Assembly: GCA_002361095.1 (NCBI GenBank)
Contig: DERU01000045.1
Location: 16,343-23,951, forward strand
Source: Lachnospiraceae bacterium UBA3332
GTDB lineage: Bacteria; Bacillota; Clostridia; Lachnospirales; Lachnospiraceae
Length of the DNA: 7,609 bases
Direction of reading: 5' to 3'
Positions 6,048 through 7,609 of this stretch are shown here, piece after piece. The notes beneath the pieces were generated by a model. The model did no database searches and was not told where the DNA came from. It saw only the letters and a program-made list of their open reading frames with translations. A program made the position numbers and the translations under genes. Numbering within the stretch: position 1 is the first letter of the stretch; each line of letters begins with the position of its first letter.

Positions 6048-6074
6048 ACAGCCGGTATTCGCAATCCGGGCTGT
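6048..6074 (-). other. Imperfect stem-loop between secDF and recJ
   Basis: ACAGCCGG (6048-6055) can pair with CCGG...CTGT (6066-6074), giving about eight base pairs with one bulged base around a ten-base loop. It sits in the 90-base gap between the secDF stop and the recJ start. There is no T-run, so it is not a standard terminator; it could modulate readthrough or protect mRNA ends. If recJ started at 6110 it would be coding. Confidence 0.25.
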
Positions 6075-6113
6075 CGCCCTTCCTGCTCCTACCGGCCTGC
6101 CTAAAACCATTTT

Positions 6114-7609
6114 TTATTTTGCCGTTTTTTTCTTCGGATCGCTTTCTTTTTTCACAATCTTTGTTTTCATCAAATACCACATGGCTCCCGCCAGGCATAC
6201 CGAGGAGTACGCGCCGCAGATAATACCCGCCATCAGCGGAAGCGCGAATTCCCGGATGCTGGAAACGCCCAGCACATACAGCACCGCAACCATGATAAAC
6301 GTGGTCAGGGAGGTGAAAATACTTCTGGTCAGGGTCTGGGAAATGCTTCTGTTCACCAGTTCCTTTAAATCGGCCTTGCTGCCCTCCAGTCCCATATTCT
6401 CGCGGACACGGTCAAAAATTACGATGGTGGCATTGATGGAATAGCCGACAATGGTCAGCATACAGGCGATGAACGTATTGCCCACGGAAACTTTGGCAAC
6501 CGCGTAAAAAGCGAGTACCACCAGCACATCGTGTACCAGCGCAAGCACACTGCTGGCGCCAAAACGCACATCCTTAAAGCGCAGCCACACATAAAGCAGC
6601 ATACAGGCCACCGCTACCAATACTGCCAATATCGCCCCCAAACGCATCTCGGAACTCACCGTGGAACTGATGGTCTCGGCCGTGATCGTCTCCTCGTTTA
6701 CGCCAAACTGCTCGGCCAGGGTTTGATTCAATTCGTCCCTCTGGGCAACCGTCAAGGTCTTGGTCTTAAATATAACCTCGTTCGTCCCCTGTACCTTCTG
6801 TGTCTGCACATTGGAATCCTGGCTGATTTCTTCGATCAGGGGAACCACCTGCGCGTCCAGTTCCTCTATACTCTTGTCCTCAGGAAAGGTAACGTTGGTG
6901 GACGTCCCTCCCAAAAATTCCAGGCTATAATTTAACGCGTTTCCCGTACCGGATTTGTTGATGCCCATACATACAAACCCGCCCACGATCAGTACACCGG
7001 AAATTGCGAAATACAGGACTTTCCTTGACAAAAAGTCGATGGGCTTTTTCACGCCGGTGCGCCCGTAAAATTTTTCATTCTGAAAACCGATGGCATACAG
7101 CGCATTCAAAATCTGTTTGGTCACCACCAGCGCCGTGAACATGGACAATACGATACCCAGTGCCAGCGTCTGCGCAAATCCCTTGATCGTACCGGTTCCC
7201 ATAATTCCCAAAACCGCCGCCGCAATCAAAGTGGTCACATTGCCGTCGATAATCGCAGACAAAGCTTTCTTAAACCCGATCTGGATTGCGGACCGCACCG
7301 TCTTACCGGTGGCGATCTCTTCCCGGATACGGGCAAAAATAATCACGTTGGCATCCACTGCCATCCCGATGGACAGGATAATGCCGGCAATCCCCGGAAG
7401 GGTCAGCGTCAAATCAAATCCGTTTAACAAAAGCACCATCAGCGCCGTATACAGCCCCAGCGCCAGCGCGCTTGCCATGCCCGGTATCCAATAGACGGCA
7501 ATCATGAAAACAACCACGATGGCAAGGCCGATCGCGCCCGCAATCAGGCTCGTCCGGATGGCGGCGCTGCCCAGTTGTGCGCCCACCACGTTGGAACGCA
7601 GCTCTTCCA
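6114..7609 (-). CDS. secDF: Partial CDS: fused protein translocase subunit SecD-SecF
   Basis: The frame is open from the right edge to a TAA at 6116-6114, giving about 498 residues of the C-terminal part of SecDF, the membrane accessory of the SecYEG translocon that uses the proton-motive force to help release exported proteins. The first ~190 visible residues are the SecD transmembrane block with the motif GMAVDANVIIFARIREE. A short linker (about FYGRTGVKKPIDF) leads into SecF, with a first membrane segment, the SLEFLGGT motif opening the periplasmic-side (here extracytoplasmic) domain, and a second transmembrane block with GYSINATIVIFDRVREN. The protein ends in a lysine-rich tail. One continuous frame through both halves shows a natural fusion, as found in many Firmicutes. 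The large SecD N-terminal half lies outside the window. A GTG at 7589 is not a real start, since EELRSNV is coded upstream and continues the SecD sequence. Confidence 0.95.
   Translation of the reverse strand, partial: EELRSNVVGAQLGSAAIRTSLIAGAIGLAIVVVFMIAVYWIPGMASALALGLYTALMVLLLNGFDLTLTLPGIAGIILSIGMAVDANVIIFARIREEIATGKTVRSAIQIGFKKALSAIIDGNVTTLIAAAVLGIMGTGTIKGFAQTLALGIVLSMFTALVVTKQILNALYAIGFQNEKFYGRTGVKKPIDFLSRKVLYFAISGVLIVGGFVCMGINKSGTGNALNYSLEFLGGTSTNVTFPEDKSIEELDAQVVPLIEEISQDSNVQTQKVQGTNEVIFKTKTLTVAQRDELNQTLAEQFGVNEETITAETISSTVSSEMRLGAILAVLVAVACMLLYVWLRFKDVRFGASSVLALVHDVLVVLAFYAVAKVSVGNTFIACMLTIVGYSINATIVIFDRVRENMGLEGSKADLKELVNRSISQTLTRSIFTSLTTFIMVAVLYVLGVSSIREFALPLMAGIICGAYSSVCLAGAMWYLMKTKIVKKESDPKKKTAK

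Noticed and set aside
6024..6110. Longer N-terminus for RecJ from ATG 6110
   Set aside because: The extra 29 residues are low-complexity and unlike RecJ, and ATG 6110 has no ribosome binding site, whereas ATG 6023 has AAAGGA at good spacing.
5812..6444. 210-codon plus-strand frame across the recJ/secDF boundary
   Set aside because: It is antisense to two strongly identified genes and spans their junction, with no recognisable domain.
1..7609. CRISPR array, tRNA, rRNA, transposase or integrase
   Set aside because: No regularly spaced repeats, no cloverleaf-like sequence and no mobile-element protein is visible on either strand.

Overview
The window looks like a chromosomal segment of a Gram-positive Clostridia member, most likely Lachnospiraceae-like. 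The reasons are strong AGGAGG-type ribosome binding sites, a secD and secF pair fused into one reading frame, and secDF followed directly by recJ. This placement is inference from gene content, not a taxonomic assignment.

Layout, left to right. Bases 1-220 hold the 5' part of a minus-strand gene for an unrecognised membrane protein, cut by the window edge. Bases 221-483 are a divergent intergenic region with a candidate leftward promoter, a strong candidate rightward promoter (353-381), an inverted repeat in the predicted leader (401-427) and a very short leader ORF that overlaps the next start. Bases 484-3977 hold a two-gene plus-strand operon. The first gene is a 354-aa DNA cytosine-5 methyltransferase. 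The second, overlapping it by one base, is an 809-aa protein whose first ~350 residues are another cytosine-5 methyltransferase and whose last ~140 residues carry an Mrr-like PD-(D/E)XK nuclease signature, with an unrecognised, partly winged-helix-like region between. Bases 3978-4229 are a convergent intergenic region with one good bidirectional terminator and a second hairpin. Bases 4230-6023 (minus) are recJ, and 6114-7609 (minus) are the 3' part of a fused secDF gene that runs off the right edge.

The plus-strand operon reads as a restriction-modification system inserted between minus-strand housekeeping genes. Two paralogous cytosine-5 methyltransferases would protect the host DNA, perhaps one strand each of an asymmetric site, and the nuclease would cut unmodified DNA. 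The most notable point is the junction of the second methyltransferase and the nuclease. No stop codon separates them, yet a near-ideal ribosome binding site (2600-2607) and in-frame ATG (2613) sit exactly at the junction. The locus may therefore make both a methyltransferase-nuclease fusion and a free nuclease of 454 residues. secDF (Sec translocon accessory) and recJ (single-strand exonuclease) are ordinary core genes; in related Firmicutes recJ is commonly followed by apt and relA, which are not seen here.
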